This document shows positions 1-10,448 of a DNA stretch of 64,000 nt, in pieces. Positions within the stretch are counted from its first letter, which is position 1. Each line of letters begins with the position of its first letter. The translations under genes and the position numbers were made by a program. The notes under the pieces are model-generated. The model did not search any database, was not told the origin of the DNA, and saw nothing but the letters and a program-made list of their open reading frames with translations. Source of the stretch: Xenorhabdus mauleonii (GTDB taxonomy: Bacteria > Pseudomonadota > Gammaproteobacteria > Enterobacterales > Enterobacteriaceae); the NCBI RefSeq assembly GCF_900113945.1, contig NZ_FORG01000002.1, positions 186,001-250,000 of the forward strand, in the 5' to 3' direction.

Positions 1-448
1 ATTCTATTTTATTAACCAAGACTGTTAACATAGAACATATGCTAATTAACAAGGCAGGCACACTTATTGTATGGAAGGATTTTCAGAGTCAGAAAAAATT
101 TAATTTTGCATAATGTGAAATGAACTACAAAAAACAATACTCAGTGTGCTTAATCAATACGTTATTACATATCGCCTTTCAAGTTATAGCGTTGTTGGAG
201 TTAGAGAGGCTCCTTCTCGCAGTTATCATCGTTGTTATAAGCATCTGGTCATCCATGAGCCAAAGGCCTCTCACCGAAGAGAGGCCTTTGGCTAAGCATA
301 CTCGTCAATCTTTTGCCATTGATTCGCATCTTGAAATCCAATAGGAATAGTGATAATTGCCATAGACTTCATACTTAACTTAGATAGCTTGTTTAATGAC
401 AGTTTTCTAATCAAAAATAAGCTTTTTTCCATCTAGATTAATAAATTA
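1..448. other. Gene-poor left edge with strong hairpin
   Basis: I see no convincing gene here. A perfect 15-bp hairpin with a 6-nt loop lies at 258-293 (arms 258-272 and 279-293) and is not followed by a T tract on either strand. An upstream GAGAGGCT at 204-211 can pair with GGCCTCTC at 265-272 and so compete with the main stem. A 74-codon reading frame at 120-344 runs through it and contains a run of Leu, Ile and Val codons around 208-245. This resembles an amino-acid attenuator leader, but no biosynthetic gene follows on the plus strand. Confidence 0.3.
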
Positions 449-979
449 TCAATGTTCAGATAGTTCAGTCTGATTATTACGCGCCATCCACAACGAGAGG
501 GCTTTAAGGGAATCTGGGGTAAATTCATCACAACGGGCTGTGATTTCTTCTGGTGTCAGCCAATAAACTGCGGAGACTTCTTCTTCTTGCAACGCGAATG
601 GCCCGTGGGTAACGCAACTGAACAAACCGCCCCACACTCGGCAGTTGTTCTCTTCATAATAAAAAATGCCATGCTCGGCAAAGGGTACGCCGGCAATCCC
701 CAGCTCTTCTTCCGCTTCCCGACGGGCAGAACTGAGCAGATTTTCTCCTATGATAACGACACCACCTGCCGTTGCATCCAATTTTCCAGGATAAAAGTCT
801 TTCGTCTCTGTACGGTGCTGAACCAGAATTTTTCCCATGCCATCATGCACAACAATATAAGTGGCACGGTGCCTCAAATTTTGTGCCCTCATTTGCTGGC
901 GGCTCGCCTGTGCGATGACTTCGTTGTTTTCATTAACAATATCGACCCATTCGATATTGGCTGATCTTTCTAACTCCAT
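449..979 (-). CDS. yfcD: Nudix hydrolase YfcD
   Basis: A 176-residue Nudix hydrolase closely resembling E. coli YfcD and the isopentenyl-diphosphate isomerase-like Nudix branch. The Nudix box is complete around residues 72-95: a glycine pair, then REAEEELG supplying the metal-binding glutamates. Family members hydrolyse nucleoside diphosphate-linked compounds; the natural substrate of YfcD is not known to me. It lies opposite yfcG, as in the E. coli yfcD-yfcG neighbourhood, although yfcE, yfcF and folX are absent here. The ATG at 979 gives a length very near the family norm. Confidence 0.93.
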   Translation of the reverse strand: MELERSANIEWVDIVNENNEVIAQASRQQMRAQNLRHRATYIVVHDGMGKILVQHRTETKDFYPGKLDATAGGVVIIGENLLSSARREAEEELGIAGVPFAEHGIFYYEENNCRVWGGLFSCVTHGPFALQEEEVSAVYWLTPEEITARCDEFTPDSLKALSLWMARNNQTELSEH

Positions 980-1154
980 TCTAAAAACCTTTAATAAACG
1001 ATTTATATGCCAGCTTTTGCCCTACCCTCCGCTGTGGAAGGTCAAAAACAGATAAACTGACTAACAATAAAATAGGGAATTCGTAACATCTTACAGACAA
1101 ACAATGATAATGTAATGCTGTGATATTTATTCTTTTGTTATTACAAGAGGTTAT

Positions 1155-1775
1155 ATGATAGATCTATATTATGCCCCAACACCTAACGGCTATAAAATTA
1201 CATTATTTCTCGAAGAAACCGGCCTTCCTTACACTATCCATCCCATTGATATCAGTGCAGGTGATCAATTTAAGCCGGAATTTCTGGCCATTGCTCCCAA
1301 CAACAAAATCCCTGCCATCGTCGATAATCAACCTGCTGACGGCGGAGAGCCTATCTCCATCTTTGAATCTGGTGCCATTTTGCTTTATTTGGCAAACAAA
1401 ACAGGGCAACTGCTCAGCACCAATATTCGTGAGCGTACCGAACAATTGCAGTGGCTGTTCTGGCAAGTTGCCGGGTTTGGCCCAATGCTCGGTCAAAATC
1501 ACCATTTTAATCGCTATGCACCTGAAGTTGTCCCTTATGCGATTAAACGTTATGTGGAAGAATCACGACGCTTATACAAAGTACTCAATACTCAATTGGA
1601 AAAAACTCCTTATTTGGGAGGAAATGAGTACAGTATCGCGGATATCGCCACTTATCCATGGGCCAAATGCCATGAACATCAAAGCATCAATTTAGAAGAT
1701 TATCCTGCTGTCAGAGAATGGCTTGATAAAATCGGACAACGCCCCGCAACCCAAACGGCCTATAATGATGCCTAA
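1155..1775 (+). CDS. yfcG: GSH-dependent disulfide-bond oxidoreductase YfcG (GST fold)
   Basis: A 206-residue protein of the Nu-class glutathione transferase family. The N-terminal thioredoxin-like half carries YYAPTPNGYKI, with the Thr and Asn that contact glutathione in E. coli YfcG. PNNKIPAIVD forms the cis-Pro region and FESGAI is the usual Glu-Ser glutathione contact at about residues 72-77. The all-helical C-terminal half contains LGGNEYSIADIA. YfcG reduces small disulfides using two bound glutathiones. AGAGG at 1146-1150 is well placed before the ATG. It is slightly shorter at the C-terminus than the E. coli protein. Confidence 0.94.
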   Translation: MIDLYYAPTPNGYKITLFLEETGLPYTIHPIDISAGDQFKPEFLAIAPNNKIPAIVDNQPADGGEPISIFESGAILLYLANKTGQLLSTNIRERTEQLQWLFWQVAGFGPMLGQNHHFNRYAPEVVPYAIKRYVEESRRLYKVLNTQLEKTPYLGGNEYSIADIATYPWAKCHEHQSINLEDYPAVREWLDKIGQRPATQTAYNDA

Positions 1776-1925
1776 TTGCAACTTGTGCAACTAATTCACT
1801 TAATGGCAAAATTTTTCACCAAAAAACTTGATACCGATAACAGATAGCAGCATATTTCGCTGCTATCTAAATCATCCCTTGCTATAGTCTGTCATTGACT
1901 ACTAATTTTGTCACAGGGGGTGACC

Positions 1926-2840
1926 ATGCGTATTTTAATTACGGGGGGAACGGGGCTCATTGGTCATCGCTTGACCTGTCAGCTACTTTCCATTTCCCAT
2001 TCCATCACCATCTTGAGCCGTTCACCACAAAAGGTGTACTCACTTTTTTCCGATCTCGTTGAGTGCTGGACTACACTCAATGACCAGCATGATCTAAACA
2101 ATTTTGATGCTGTTATTAATCTTGCCGGTGAACCCATTCTAGACAAGCGTTGGACACCCAAGCAAAAAGAGGAAATCTGTCAAAGCCGCTGGCACATTAC
2201 CGAGCAATTAAGCAAGTTGATTAATGCCAGTGAAACGCCTCCTGCCGTATTTATTTCCGGTTCAGCGGTTGGTTACTATGGGGACCAAGGGCAGGCGGTG
2301 ATTACTGAAGATGATTCCCCTCACGATGAATTTACCCATCAACTTTGTAAGCGCTGGGAGCAATTGGCCTTACAAGCGCAAAGTGATAAAACTCGCGTAT
2401 GTCTGTTGCGTACGGGCATTGTTTTGGCGAAAGAAGGCGGGGCACTGCAAAAAATGTTGCCATTGTTCCGACTGGGATTAGGGGGGGCGATCGGCGATGG
2501 CAAGCAATATATGCCCTGGATACATATTGATGACATGGTCAATGGAATCTATTACCTACTGGTATCGACCGAGTTGAACGGCCCATTCAATATGACATCA
2601 CCTTATCCTGTTCATAATGAGCAATTCAGTGCCATATTGGCAAAAGTGTTACATCGCCCTTGTATCTTCCGCATTCCTGCATTTGTGTTAAAAGCAATGA
2701 TGGGAGAAGCCGCAACACTGGTTTTAAGCGGGCAGCAAGCGATTCCTAAAAAGTTAGAAGAGGCAGGATTTGGCTTCCGCTATTTCCGGTTAGAGGAAGC
2801 CTTGCAGGATGCAGTAAAAAAGGATGTCAATGTTGATTAA
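1926..2840 (+). CDS. yfcH: Epimerase-like SDR family protein YfcH
   Basis: A 304-residue extended short-chain dehydrogenase/reductase-like protein of the TIGR01777 family (YfcH). The NAD(P)-binding glycine motif is at the extreme N-terminus (ITGGTGLIG). INLAGEPI follows and SGSAVGYYG holds the YxxxK-region tyrosine. I chose the ATG at 1926 because AGGGGGTG lies just before it; an in-frame TTG at 1908 is possible but would precede the ribosome site. The substrate is unknown. It converges on ubiX, leaving only a few bases between the two stop codons. Confidence 0.9.
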   Translation: MRILITGGTGLIGHRLTCQLLSISHSITILSRSPQKVYSLFSDLVECWTTLNDQHDLNNFDAVINLAGEPILDKRWTPKQKEEICQSRWHITEQLSKLINASETPPAVFISGSAVGYYGDQGQAVITEDDSPHDEFTHQLCKRWEQLALQAQSDKTRVCLLRTGIVLAKEGGALQKMLPLFRLGLGGAIGDGKQYMPWIHIDDMVNGIYYLLVSTELNGPFNMTSPYPVHNEQFSAILAKVLHRPCIFRIPAFVLKAMMGEAATLVLSGQQAIPKKLEEAGFGFRYFRLEEALQDAVKKDVNVD

Positions 2841-2845
2841 ATTGA

Positions 2846-3436
2846 CTAAGTAGGAATTCCGGCAGGTTTTGCCCCCTGCCAACGGCTGAAGAGATCTTCC
2901 GGTAGTTCAATATCAAACTGATCCAGCACACGATTGACAGTTTGGTCAATGATATCCTGAATATGCTCAGGGCGATGATAAAACGCGGGGACCGGTGGCA
3001 TAATCACCGCCCCTATCTCAGCCGCCTGTGTCATTAACCGTAAATGGCCTAAATGCAAAGGGGTTTCCCTCACTGCCAACACTAATTTTCGGCCTTCTTT
3101 CAACACCACATCTGCGGATCGGGTAATCAAGCCGTCAGTGTAACTGTGTACAATTCCCGATAAGGTTTTTATTGAGCAAGGCAGAATAACCATGCCCAGT
3201 GTTTTGTATGAACCTGAGGAAATGCTTGCAGCAATATCACGGTTGTCATGCACGACATCAGCCAAAGCCTGAACATCCCGCAAGGTATAGTCTGTCTCCA
3301 ATGCCAATGTCTGCCGGGCAGATTGACTGATGACCAGATGCGTTTCAATCCCTTCTAAAGGCTGCAAGACCTGCAATAACCTGACGCCATAAATCGCACC
3401 GCTCGCTCCCGTCAGCCCGACAATCAATTTTTTCAT
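2846..3436 (-). CDS. ubiX: Flavin prenyltransferase UbiX
   Basis: A 196-residue flavoprotein that prenylates FMN using dimethylallyl phosphate. It supplies the prenyl-FMN cofactor to the decarboxylase UbiD in ubiquinone synthesis. The N-terminal GLTGASGAIYG is the FMN-binding loop, SSGSYKTLGMVILPCS is the conserved central motif, and MPPVPAFYHRP is the C-terminal signature. AGAGGAAAG precedes the ATG. It is last in the cvpA-purF-ubiX run, with only about 46 bases after purF, so it is probably transcribed with it. Confidence 0.96.
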   Translation of the reverse strand: MKKLIVGLTGASGAIYGVRLLQVLQPLEGIETHLVISQSARQTLALETDYTLRDVQALADVVHDNRDIAASISSGSYKTLGMVILPCSIKTLSGIVHSYTDGLITRSADVVLKEGRKLVLAVRETPLHLGHLRLMTQAAEIGAVIMPPVPAFYHRPEHIQDIIDQTVNRVLDQFDIELPEDLFSRWQGAKPAGIPT

Positions 3437-3482
3437 GCTTTCCTCTGAGATCTGGGTCTATAACTTGATGATAATAACGATA

Positions 3483-5000
3483 TTATCCTTCATTATATAT
3501 TTCCAAATTCTCAATTTCGCTCTGTCCGCGGACATTAGTGGCATCATCCTTACGCAGGTTTTCCAAATAATCCAAATAAATCTGGTCAATATCTTTTGTG
3601 ACATAGATACCATCAAAAACAGAGCATTCAAATTTCTCGATGTCCGGATTCTCTTCACGTACAGCCTGAATGAGATCTTGGAGATCCTGATATATCAGGG
3701 CATCTGCACCAATGAGCTGACGGATTTCATCCACTTCTCTACCGTGGGCAATCAATTCATTGGCGTTCGGCATGTCAATCCCGTATACATTCGGGAAACG
3801 AACTTCCGGTGCAGCCGAAGCAAAATAAACTTTTTTGGCTCCCGCTTCACGTGCCAGCTCTACAATCTGTTCTGAGGTTGTTCCGCGCACAATGGAATCA
3901 TCCACCAGCAAAACATTTTTACCGCGGAACTCAGCACGGTTGGCATTCAGTTTGCGGCGAACGGATTTACGACGCTCTTGTTGGCCGGGCATAATGAAAG
4001 TACGCCCCACATAGCGATTTTTGACAAAACCTTGCCGGTACGGTTTATCAAGGATATGGGCGATTTCCAGAGCAATGTCACAGGATGTTTCCGGTACGGG
4101 GATCACAACGTCAATATGCAAATCTTCCCATTCACGGGCAATTTTTTCACCGAGCTTTTTCCCCATCCTCAAGCGGGCGTTGTATACGGAGATTTTGTCG
4201 ATAAAGGAATCGGGACGGGAAAGATAAACAAATTCAAAAAGACAAGGTGTCAGAGAAGGATTCTCGTCGCATTGGCGGGTAAATAGTTGCCCATCTTCCG
4301 TAATGTAAATCGCTTCTCCGGAAGCTACGTCACGCAGGAATTCAAAGCCAAGTGTATCCAGGGCCACACTTTCCGACGCAACCATGTATTCATTGCGACC
4401 GTCTTCCAAAGTGCGTTTTCCCAAAACCAAAGGGCGAATGCCATGGGGATCACGAAAAGCCACTAATCCATGACCAATTATCATGGCAACACAAGCATAA
4501 GCACCGCGGATTCGTTTATGCATTTTCGCAATTGCGGCGAAAATATCATCTGGCGCCAGAGGGAAATGAGGGAATTGTGTCAATTCATCAGCAAAGATAT
4601 TCAGCAGGATCTCAGAATCTGACGTTGTGTTGACATGGCGACGGGCATTTTCAAACAGCAGTTTTTTTAATTCATGTGCGTTTGTCAGGTTGCCATTATG
4701 TGCCATCGTGATACCAAAAGGAGAGTTCACATAAAAAGGTTGTGCCTCAGATGCACTGGAACTCCCCGCAGTTGGATAGCGAACATGCCCGATACCAATA
4801 TTTCCCTGTAGACGTAACATGTGCCGTGTTTCAAATACATCTTTGACCAAACCATTGGCCTTACGTAAACGGAATTCATTGTTACTATTAATAGTTGCAA
4901 TGCCTGCTGCATCTTGCCCACGGTGCTGAAGCACCGTCAATGCATCATAAATCGACTGGTTAACCGGTGTAAAACCGACGATACCGACAATACCGCACAT
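3483..5000 (-). CDS. purF: Amidophosphoribosyltransferase PurF
   Basis: A 505-residue enzyme for the first committed step of purine synthesis: PRPP plus glutamine gives phosphoribosylamine. The N-terminal glutamine amidotransferase domain begins MCGIVGIVG, with Cys2 the nucleophile freed when Met is removed. The type I phosphoribosyltransferase domain shows the PRPP loop [14 protein letters not shown]. The start at 5000 is fixed by the need for Cys at position 2, by GAGGAAAG upstream, and by exact agreement with the E. coli length; a frame extending five codons upstream is not needed. It is downstream of cvpA under a PurR operator. Confidence 0.97.
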   Translation of the reverse strand: MCGIVGIVGFTPVNQSIYDALTVLQHRGQDAAGIATINSNNEFRLRKANGLVKDVFETRHMLRLQGNIGIGHVRYPTAGSSSASEAQPFYVNSPFGITMAHNGNLTNAHELKKLLFENARRHVNTTSDSEILLNIFADELTQFPHFPLAPDDIFAAIAKMHKRIRGAYACVAMIIGHGLVAFRDPHGIRPLVLGKRTLEDGRNEYMVASESVALDTLGFEFLRDVASGEAIYITEDGQLFTRQCDENPSLTPCLFEFVYLSRPDSFIDKISVYNARLRMGKKLGEKIAREWEDLHIDVVIPVPETSCDIALEIAHILDKPYRQGFVKNRYVGRTFIMPGQQERRKSVRRKLNANRAEFRGKNVLLVDDSIVRGTTSEQIVELAREAGAKKVYFASAAPEVRFPNVYGIDMPNANELIAHGREVDEIRQLIGADALIYQDLQDLIQAVREENPDIEKFECSVFDGIYVTKDIDQIYLDYLENLRKDDATNVRGQSEIENLEIYNEG

Positions 5001-5033
5001 GTAGTCTTTCCTCATCAGCCAAGCGGAGAGGCG

Positions 5034-5522
5034 TTATCTCTCCGGCAAAAAACTCGACGCATTTTGCAGGTAGTCAAAAAACCACCTGATGATTTGACTG
5101 AACTGTGGGATTAGCTGAGATTGTTGCCAATCCGGGCTTTTGGGAAGCGGGGTAAAAGAATCTGCGACAAATAAAATAGCAGATACGATTAACACACCAC
5201 GCAATGCCCCAAAGCAGACCCCCAGAACGCGATCAGTTCCCGACAGGCCAGTTCGTTGAACAAGTGAACCAATAACATAGTTAACGACTGCGCCAACAAT
5301 CAGTGTTGCAATGAATAGAATCATAATTGCAACGCCATTGCGCACCAGTTCATCTTCCAAGCGGGTGAAATACGCCGCCAGGTAAGTATAGAAGTGGCTT
5401 GCAACAAAGAAAGCGCAACCCCAAGTTATTAACGAGAGTGCTTCACGAACAAAACCACGGATCAAACTAACCAGTGCCGAGAAGCCAATAATGGCAATAA
5501 TTGTATAATCAATCCAGACCAT
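5034..5522 (-). CDS. cvpA: Membrane protein CvpA
   Basis: A 162-residue inner-membrane protein with four hydrophobic segments, about residues 5-25, 30-48, 65-85 and 100-120. It matches CvpA, first known as needed for colicin V export and later linked to envelope and bile-salt tolerance. Its molecular activity is not established. It heads the cvpA-purF operon as in E. coli, 33 bases before purF, and so falls under the PurR box upstream. GGATTAAAAT before the ATG gives a weak ribosome site. Confidence 0.94.
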   Translation of the reverse strand: MVWIDYTIIAIIGFSALVSLIRGFVREALSLITWGCAFFVASHFYTYLAAYFTRLEDELVRNGVAIMILFIATLIVGAVVNYVIGSLVQRTGLSGTDRVLGVCFGALRGVLIVSAILFVADSFTPLPKSPDWQQSQLIPQFSQIIRWFFDYLQNASSFLPER

Positions 5523-5530
5523 ATTTTAAT

Positions 5531-5560
5531 CCAAAAAAGGCTCCCGACATTTAAGTCGGG
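5531..5560 (-). terminator. Hairpin plus T6 between dedD and cvpA
   Basis: Read on the minus strand, a short GC-rich stem (GTCGGG/CCCGAC at 5543-5560) is followed by GAGCCTTTTTT. It would end the accD-folC-dedD transcript. It also lies between the likely cvpA -10 box and the cvpA start codon, so it would form the very 5' end of the cvpA-purF mRNA. Confidence 0.6.
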
Positions 5561-5562
5561 CG

Positions 5563-5592
5563 CATTCTAACAGAAAACGAAAACGTTTGCGC
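5563..5592 (-). promoter_or_regulatory. PurR operator and cvpA-purF promoter
   Basis: The 16 bases at 5577-5592 (ACGAAAACGTTTGCGC on the plus strand) match the PurR consensus ACGCAAACGTTTGCGT at 14 of 16 positions. On the minus strand TTAGAAT at about 5563-5569 fits a -10 box, with the operator sitting over the -35 region. This is the layout expected for purine repression of cvpA-purF. Confidence 0.85.
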
Positions 5593-5682
5593 AGTAGATT
5601 TATCACACTAATAAAAATAATTTTTTATGCTCTTACAGGACATTCATGGGAAGTTTTTAACCTCCCATATGTACCAATTTGA

Positions 5683-6420
5683 TTATGGTTTATAACCTTT
5701 AACCTGCCCTTGTAATCCCGAAATCTCCTTTAGCTCAGATAAGATAGATTCAAGTTTCTGCTTTGACGCATTCGGGCCTACATAAATTCGTGTCAATTGC
5801 CCCTGAATCGGAGAGGCCGGAGAAGTGTATACCTGATGCCCGAAAAGGCGTAATTTCGCCACTATTTCATTCACACTATCAGCATTTTTCAATGCACCAA
5901 GTTGAACAACATATGCCACCGCCTGCGGAGCCTGCTCTACGGGCTTGGGCTTGGCTTCCGGCTTTGTTACAGAACGAGGCTCAGACTTATTCTGTGAATT
6001 ATTTTCCACTTTTTGCTGAGCGGGTGATTCTGTTTTCCCCGTATTTCTCAGATCCTTCGGGATAACCGCTGGAGGTGGTGTCACAGGGGCGATTTCTGGA
6101 GGTACAGAATTTTTTGAAGGTACAGTATTTCCTGAAAGCACAGTACCGGAAAGTATATCTGTACCTGATTGTTCCTGGGACTGGTTTTGTGTTTGCATCG
6201 CTTCTGCCGCCCCTTCCGGTGGAGTGGACGGCATGTTTTGTGTCAATGGCGGGATAGAGTCAATATTCTCTTCATCGCCCAGTTTTGACACCAATGGAAT
6301 GGAAGCAAACTGGTTTTCGTTATATTTCTTATCGCCATCAAATATTATCGGCAACACAATAACGCCCACAGCAACAAGAACGATAGTGCCGACCAAGCGA
6401 TTTTGAAATTTACTGGCCAC
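5683..6420 (-). CDS. dedD: Cell division protein DedD (SPOR domain)
   Basis: A 245-residue bitopic inner-membrane septal protein. It has a short cytoplasmic start, one membrane segment at about residues 8-25, a long Pro/Gln/Lys-rich periplasmic linker, and a C-terminal SPOR domain (from YVVQLGALKNADSV) that binds denuded septal peptidoglycan. I place the start at the GTG at 6420, giving (M)[10 protein letters not shown] as in E. coli, and overlapping the folC stop by 11 bases; frames starting at 6486 are extensions inside folC. The linker is poorly conserved and longer than in E. coli. Confidence 0.93.
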   Translation of the reverse strand: MASKFQNRLVGTIVLVAVGVIVLPIIFDGDKKYNENQFASIPLVSKLGDEENIDSIPPLTQNMPSTPPEGAAEAMQTQNQSQEQSGTDILSGTVLSGNTVPSKNSVPPEIAPVTPPPAVIPKDLRNTGKTESPAQQKVENNSQNKSEPRSVTKPEAKPKPVEQAPQAVAYVVQLGALKNADSVNEIVAKLRLFGHQVYTSPASPIQGQLTRIYVGPNASKQKLESILSELKEISGLQGQVKGYKP

Positions 6421-7717
6421 GTCCCTTCTCCTTTTCCAGAGCCTCCATGACATGAGCAACTGTATGGAAAGAACCACAAACGACAATGATATCTTGCTCT
6501 GATGCGTCTTCCATCGCCTGCTGCCATGCTGATTCCACTTCTGCGAATGTCCGAACCTGTGCGACCTGTGTCAGATTCTCGACCAATGCTTCAGCTTCAG
6601 CCCCACGCAGTTCGTGCAATGATGCACAGTACCATTCCTCAATTTGTTGAGATAGGCAGGCCAGTGTGCCGGGAATATCTTTATCCCCCAGCATACCCAC
6701 AACGCCACGGATCTTGCTGCCCGGAGTGCGGGGTAATTCCGCCAGTTTTTGTACCAGATAGCCCGCAGCATGGGGATTATGCGCAACATCCAAAATAACC
6801 TGCGGCTTCTCCCTGACAATTTGGAAGCGCCCCGGTAGCTGGGCATTTTGCAATCCTGCATGGATAGCTTTTTCATCAATTGCGCGGCTGACTTTATCAT
6901 CCTGCTGCAATAGACAATGGATCACGCCCAATGCAGTAGCAGCATTCGCCAATGGCAAATTGGGTAAAGGCAGTTCATTGAATTGCTGATCCGCCGTTGC
7001 CCAGCACCAGCTTTCCTTATTTTGTGTGAAATGCCAATCAACACCACGACGGAAGATCTTAGCTCCCAGCTCATCAGCCACTTCGGCTATTGAGTGTGGC
7101 ATGTCTGGTTCACCGATAACCGCAAACCGTCCGCGACGAAAGATACCCGCTTTTTCACGGCCTATCAGTTCGCGATCTGCTCCGAGCCAATCAATGTGAT
7201 CCAGTGCAATGCTGGTAATTGCCGCAATATCCGCATCCACGATATTTGTTGCATCCAGACGCCCGCCTAGCCCAACTTCCAATATCACAACATCCAGATC
7301 AGCCTCTTTGAAGAGCTGTAGCGCAGCCAAAGTGCCGTATTCGAAATAGGTTAATGAGATATCGCCTCGCTGAGCTTCTATATCCGCAAAGACTCGGCAG
7401 AAATCTTGTTCTGTCGGCTCTTTGCCCTGAATGCGTACTCTTTCGGTATAACGCACCAAGTGTGGCGAACTATATACGCCAACTTTAAGCCCAGCGGCCA
7501 AAAAAATAGATTCAAGAGTATGGCAGGTTGTTCCTTTGCCATTAGTACCTGATACCGTAATGACTTTTGGCGCAGGCTCCAACAAACCCAATTGTTTGCC
7601 GAGCTTACCTACGCGCTCAAGCCCCATATCAATGGCCTTGGTATGCAGGTTTCCCAGATAAGAAAGCCACGTCATCAATGGCGACGTGGCTTGAGGAATT
7701 TGCAAAATATCAGACAT
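6410..7717 (-). CDS. folC: Bifunctional folylpolyglutamate/dihydrofolate synthase FolC
   Basis: A 435-residue Mur-ligase family enzyme. It joins glutamate to dihydropteroate and then extends the glutamate tail of tetrahydrofolate. The ATP-binding loop [16 protein letters not shown] is at about residues 54-69; the metal-binding segment [13 protein letters not shown] and the conserved [13 protein letters not shown] follow. The C-terminal ligase domain includes [10 protein letters not shown]. It overlaps the accD stop by 8 bases and is overlapped in turn by dedD, so translation of accD-folC-dedD is probably coupled. Confidence 0.96.
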   Translation of the reverse strand: MSDILQIPQATSPLMTWLSYLGNLHTKAIDMGLERVGKLGKQLGLLEPAPKVITVSGTNGKGTTCHTLESIFLAAGLKVGVYSSPHLVRYTERVRIQGKEPTEQDFCRVFADIEAQRGDISLTYFEYGTLAALQLFKEADLDVVILEVGLGGRLDATNIVDADIAAITSIALDHIDWLGADRELIGREKAGIFRRGRFAVIGEPDMPHSIAEVADELGAKIFRRGVDWHFTQNKESWCWATADQQFNELPLPNLPLANAATALGVIHCLLQQDDKVSRAIDEKAIHAGLQNAQLPGRFQIVREKPQVILDVAHNPHAAGYLVQKLAELPRTPGSKIRGVVGMLGDKDIPGTLACLSQQIEEWYCASLHELRGAEAEALVENLTQVAQVRTFAEVESAWQQAMEDASEQDIIVVCGSFHTVAHVMEALEKEKGRGQ

Positions 7718-8657
7718 CGTCTTTATTAGTGTTGATGTTTATATCAGCCTCAATATCAGCAGGTTCAACGACAATTTCTGTCACTGGCTCTGCTTTTGTT
7801 CCCGGCTGTGGTTGATGAGTCATCATTGCAAGCAGGCTGGCGATTTTATCACGCATTTCTGGGCGGCGTACGACCATGTCAATCGCACCTTTCTCCAGTA
7901 GGAATTCACTGCGCTGGAAACCTTCCGGCAATTTTTCACGCACTGTCTGCTCAATTATGCGAGGGCCGGCAAAACCAATCAGTGCTTTAGGTTCAGCAAC
8001 ATTAATATCACCGAGCATCCCAAAACTTGCCGATACCCCACCCATGGTTGGGTTAGTCAAAACGCAAATGTATGGCAGGCCACGATCTTGCATTTTTGCC
8101 AGCGCTGCGCTGGTTTTTGCCATCTGCATCAGTGACATCAGTGATTCTTGCATACGCGCACCGCCACTGGCAGTAAAGCAGACAAACGGGCAGTTATCTT
8201 CCAGAGCCTGTTCAACCCCGCGAACAAAACGCGCTCCGACTACAGAGCCCATTGAACCACCCATAAAGTTGAACTCAAATGCGCCTGCTACTACGGGCAT
8301 TTCATGCAATGCCCCTTTCATGACTATCAGGGAATCTTTTTCCTGAGTTAGCTTTTGAGCTGCAACCAGACGATCTTTGTATTTTTTGATATCGCGGAAT
8401 TTCAGGACATCCTTCGGTTCCAATTCGCTACCTAATTCTGTGCCAGTGCCTTCATCCAAAAATGCAGCCAGTCTCTGGCGAGCTGAGATACGCATATGGT
8501 GGTCACATTTAGGACACACCTCCAGATTACGCTCTAATTCAGCACGATAAAGTACCTGACTACAACTATCGCATTTTGTCCAAACCCCTTCAGGTATACT
8601 TGCCTTGCGGGTTTGCATAATTTTGCTTTTATTTAGAATCTTTTCAATCCAGCTCAT
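7710..8657 (-). CDS. accD: Acetyl-CoA carboxylase carboxyltransferase beta subunit AccD
   Basis: A 315-residue beta subunit of the carboxyltransferase that moves carboxyl from biotin to acetyl-CoA, with AccA as partner. An N-terminal four-cysteine zinc ribbon (CDSC at about residues 29-32, CPKCDHH at about 48-54) is followed by a crotonase-fold core containing [15 protein letters not shown] and the oxyanion segment [14 protein letters not shown]. The C-terminal tail after residue 280 is acidic and variable. First gene of the accD-folC-dedD run. Confidence 0.97.
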   Translation of the reverse strand: MSWIEKILNKSKIMQTRKASIPEGVWTKCDSCSQVLYRAELERNLEVCPKCDHHMRISARQRLAAFLDEGTGTELGSELEPKDVLKFRDIKKYKDRLVAAQKLTQEKDSLIVMKGALHEMPVVAGAFEFNFMGGSMGSVVGARFVRGVEQALEDNCPFVCFTASGGARMQESLMSLMQMAKTSAALAKMQDRGLPYICVLTNPTMGGVSASFGMLGDINVAEPKALIGFAGPRIIEQTVREKLPEGFQRSEFLLEKGAIDMVVRRPEMRDKIASLLAMMTHQPQPGTKAEPVTEIVVEPADIEADININTNKDDV

Positions 8658-8872
8658 TAATGAACCTTTCCGTCTGAATCTGGCTAATGCCAGCTTTTGT
8701 TTTACGTGCCATTAAACCACAATGCTATTGCCGTGTGGATAAAAAACTGCTCGAAGCCGTTAACGATAGCTTTAACTATCTACTACTCATATTGTCTAAG
8801 TATGCTTACTACGTACGATCTACTGCCTACTGCACTTATTTGCTATCTTGTTGCTATCTTGCTATCGACTAC

Positions 8873-9562
8873 TTACTCGCTATCGACGACTTTTTTCGAT
8901 GCCGCGCGACGATGACGCCAGACTTCTATGACGCCAGGAAGTATAGAGATAAAGATAATTGCCACAATCAACAGTTTCAGATTTTGCTGTATGATCGGCA
9001 TATCTCCGAACAAATAACCAGCATACGTGAATAATAGCACCCAGATAAATGCACCGATGACATTATAAGCGGCAAAATGCCGATAAGACATTTTCCCCAT
9101 ACCTGCAACAAACGGTGCAAATGTTCTAATAATTGGGACAAAACGAGCCAAAATTATGGCCTTTCCACCATGTTTTTCATAAAACTCATGGGTCTTGTCG
9201 AGATAACTGCGGCGGAAAATTTTTGAATTTGGGTTATTAAATAGTTTATCGCCAAAAATGCGGCCGATGGTATAGTTTAATGCGTCACCAATAATTGCAG
9301 CCGTAATCATTAAGGCTACCATTATATGCACATTAAGATCGTTAGAATCTAATGCAGATAGTGCACCCGCCACAAATAACAGTGAATCTCCCGGTAAAAA
9401 TGGCGTAACAACTAACCCCGTTTCGCAAAAGATAATCAGGAATAAAATGCCGTATACCCAATCACCATAGTTGGCAACCAACTCCGCCAAATGTGCATCT
9501 ATGTGCAAAATGAAATCGACAATGAACTTCGCAAAATCAACAAAGTGAGTTAAAAACTCCAT
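8873..9562 (-). CDS. dedA: DedA family inner-membrane protein
   Basis: A 229-residue polytopic membrane protein of the DedA (SNARE-associated/VTT) family, needed for membrane homeostasis and linked to polyprenyl-phosphate lipid recycling. Family marks include [14 protein letters not shown] in the first re-entrant region, and FGDKLF, then [18 protein letters not shown] with the conserved Arg and Pro. It sits between accD and truA as in E. coli. The final residues differ from E. coli DedA, and the stop codon lies at the edge of a short CTATC-rich tract (8830-8890). Confidence 0.93.
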   Translation of the reverse strand: MEFLTHFVDFAKFIVDFILHIDAHLAELVANYGDWVYGILFLIIFCETGLVVTPFLPGDSLLFVAGALSALDSNDLNVHIMVALMITAAIIGDALNYTIGRIFGDKLFNNPNSKIFRRSYLDKTHEFYEKHGGKAIILARFVPIIRTFAPFVAGMGKMSYRHFAAYNVIGAFIWVLLFTYAGYLFGDMPIIQQNLKLLIVAIIFISILPGVIEVWRHRRAASKKVVDSE

Positions 9563-9608
9563 AATTCTCCTCGTTATGACCGAACATCCCTGTCACATTT
9601 TGAAAATG

Positions 9609-10448
9609 TCAGATTAAATCATCAGCCAAAAATAGCGGCCCCATTATGGGTTTCGGTAAATCAAAGTGCTCAGGATAATCCACTGCAACTAAATACAAGC
9701 CTTCAGCTTTAGCGGTTGCTGCCGCTTTTGTCCTGTCTTTCAGGGCCAGCAGTTCTGCCATCCAGCCAATATTCTGATTACCGCAGCCAATTTCCAGCAA
9801 GCTACCGACGATATTACGTACCATATGATGCACAAACGCGTTCGCCTTGATATCCACGACAATATAATGACCATGTCGGCTAACATTTATATGCATCATA
9901 TTGCGCCATGGCGAATTTGACTGGCATTGCACCGCCCTGAAAGAAGTAAAGTCATTTTCTCCCAGTAAGCTCTGTGCCGCTTCATGCATTTTTTTCTCAT
10001 CCAGTGGATAGTGAAAATGCGTGACGCCCTTCGCCAATACTGCCGGACGATAGCGATGATTGAAAATCACATAGCGATAACGGCGAGCGGTTGCACTGAA
10101 ACGAGCATGAAATGCTTCATCCACCGTTTTGACCCAACGTACCGCAATAGCCGGCGGTAAATGGGTATTGACTCCCATTGTCCACGCGGCATCTTTACGC
10201 TGTGCAGAAGTTTCAAAATGTACAACCTGCCCAGTGGCATGCACTCCCGCATCAGTTCTGCCCGCACAAAACACTGAAATTGGCTCATTCGCGACTTTTG
10301 AAAGCGCTTTTTCCAAACATTCCTGTACGCTTTTGACTTCCTGTTGACGCTGCCAACCATAATATCGGCTGCCATCATATTCAATCCCCAGTGCAATTTT
10401 CACTTTTTTTGCCTCTGGCACAGACTGATTCAGATCTGTACCAGGCAT
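9609..10448 (-). CDS. truA: tRNA pseudouridine synthase A (TruA)
   Basis: A 279-residue enzyme that makes pseudouridine at positions 38-40 of the anticodon stem of many tRNAs. The catalytic Asp is in [18 protein letters not shown] at about residues 64-81, and FRAVQCQ and [15 protein letters not shown] are family signatures. Its ATG overlaps the usg stop as TAATG, indicating translational coupling. About 15 residues precede the conserved [11 protein letters not shown], a few more than in E. coli; no internal start fits better. Confidence 0.96.
   Translation of the reverse strand: MPGTDLNQSVPEAKKVKIALGIEYDGSRYYGWQRQQEVKSVQECLEKALSKVANEPISVFCAGRTDAGVHATGQVVHFETSAQRKDAAWTMGVNTHLPPAIAVRWVKTVDEAFHARFSATARRYRYVIFNHRYRPAVLAKGVTHFHYPLDEKKMHEAAQSLLGENDFTSFRAVQCQSNSPWRNMMHINVSRHGHYIVVDIKANAFVHHMVRNIVGSLLEIGCGNQNIGWMAELLALKDRTKAAATAKAEGLYLVAVDYPEHFDLPKPIMGPLFLADDLI

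Noticed and set aside
8687..9034. 115-codon plus-strand frame between accD and dedA
   Set aside because: It overlaps the dedA 3' end, has a composition driven by CTAC/CTATC iterations, and shows no ribosome site or family resemblance.
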